Part shown: piece after piece, positions 62,946 through 64,000 of the stretch
How positions within the stretch are numbered: the stretch's first letter is position 1
Layout: each line of letters begins with the position of its first letter
DNA from: Chromera velia
Lineage: Eukaryota > Sar > Chromeraceae
Assembly (NCBI GenBank): GCA_018398765.1
Contig: JAHBMJ010002304.1
Location: 38,529 to 102,528 of the forward strand
DNA length: 64,000 bases
Direction: 5' to 3'
Program-made: the position numbers and the translations under genes
Notes under the pieces: model-generated
The model's database searches: none
The model's input: only the letters and a program-made list of their open reading frames with translations
Told to the model about the DNA's origin: nothing

Positions 62946-63350
62946 AAAGGAAAAGCAAGACAGGAATGAAGATGAAAAATTGGGGGGGAAAGCGATCAAA
63001 GAAAGGGGAAATGCATTGGGAAAAATAAAGGGAACTCAAGGAAGTAAACTGCCATTGTCTTTGTGTGTGTCTGCTGACTGTCTGGCTGTCTCGATTTAAA
63101 AGAAGAAAAGGAAAGTAAAGCAAAGGAAAGAGAGAACGGAAGACCATATGATCTGCCCGTCTTTTGGCGTTGTCAAACATGAAGAGAAGAAGAAAGACAA
63201 GAAAAAAGAAACATACAGTCTGTTTGTGAAAAGAAAGCAAAGAGAGAAAGAAGAAGAACGTACACCAGAACACACAGTTTGTCTCTTTATGTGTCTGTCT
63301 GTATCTTTGAGGAAGAAACCTCAAGATGAAAAAAAAAGAAGGATGTCGCT

Positions 63351-63753
<403 letters not shown>

Positions 63754-64000
63754 TTCAAATTCTCTTTGGGGTTCTCCCCGTCTCCCCCCCAGAGATGTTA
63801 AATTGATTTAGCACTAAAGCTGAGCCCAAAAAGAGCCTTTGGCTGGCTGATTGGCTGAAGTTAGCCAAACACTCAAACATGTTTCTTACGATGCTAAATC
63901 AAAATTCATCTACAAAAAAGCTTGTTTTCTAAAGGAAAATGACCTCTAAAAAAAACTTTTTCTTACCAGGGGGGGGCCTTTGCCCCCCCCCGGACCCCCC

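Overview
This is 64 kb of nuclear DNA from an intron-rich unicellular eukaryote. The genes are split into many short exons with GT-AG introns. Between them lie copia-type retrotransposons, foldback elements, satellites and long (CT)n, (GT)n and (GGAA)n tracts. The frequent TGCATGCA palindromes, low-complexity inserts inside housekeeping proteins and intron density would suit a chromerid alga such as Chromera velia. That assignment is inference from style, not from a diagnostic sequence.

Recognisable cellular genes, left to right: the 3' end of an RluA-type pseudouridine synthase (65-1178, +); a small three-exon unknown gene (3091-about 4062, +); a 19-exon RRP5/PDCD11 rRNA-processing gene (17016-5868, -), whose exon phases sum exactly to 1791 codons plus stop; a poorly resolved Ser/Pro/Gly-rich gene (about 41.7-37.5 kb, -); a complete 10-exon SGT1 co-chaperone gene (42448-46851, +, 378 aa); a three-exon glycine-zipper protein of unknown role (60116-58210, -, 416 aa); and a two-exon EEF1AKMT1/EFM5-type lysine methyltransferase (60680-61579, +, 261 aa). 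The last two are divergently arranged over a 560-bp shared upstream region. RRP5 and the pseudouridine synthase both serve ribosome or RNA maturation, but nothing shows co-regulation.

Mobile and repetitive DNA: two decayed copia elements of one lineage (17896-24186 and 49407-55123, both -) are bounded by 5-bp target duplications, and their LTRs start AG and end CT instead of TG...CA. A 998-bp element with terminal inverted repeats and a perfect 9-bp target duplication sits inside a roughly 147-bp satellite (26822-28735). A 520-bp MITE-like element abuts the first copia copy. Two long foldback elements have arms built of degenerate 10-11-bp units (about 4896-5325 and 55277-55823). A retropepsin-like relic lies at about 48.2-49.07 kb.

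A segment of about 1.4 kb carrying the SGT1 3' end is present twice in inverted orientation (31.2-32.64 kb and 46.35-47.76 kb); the remote copy is a pseudogene. The stretches 1.2-3.1, 5.3-5.86, 24.8-26.3, 29.1-31.2, 32.7-37.5 and 55.8-58.2 kb hold no gene I can support.
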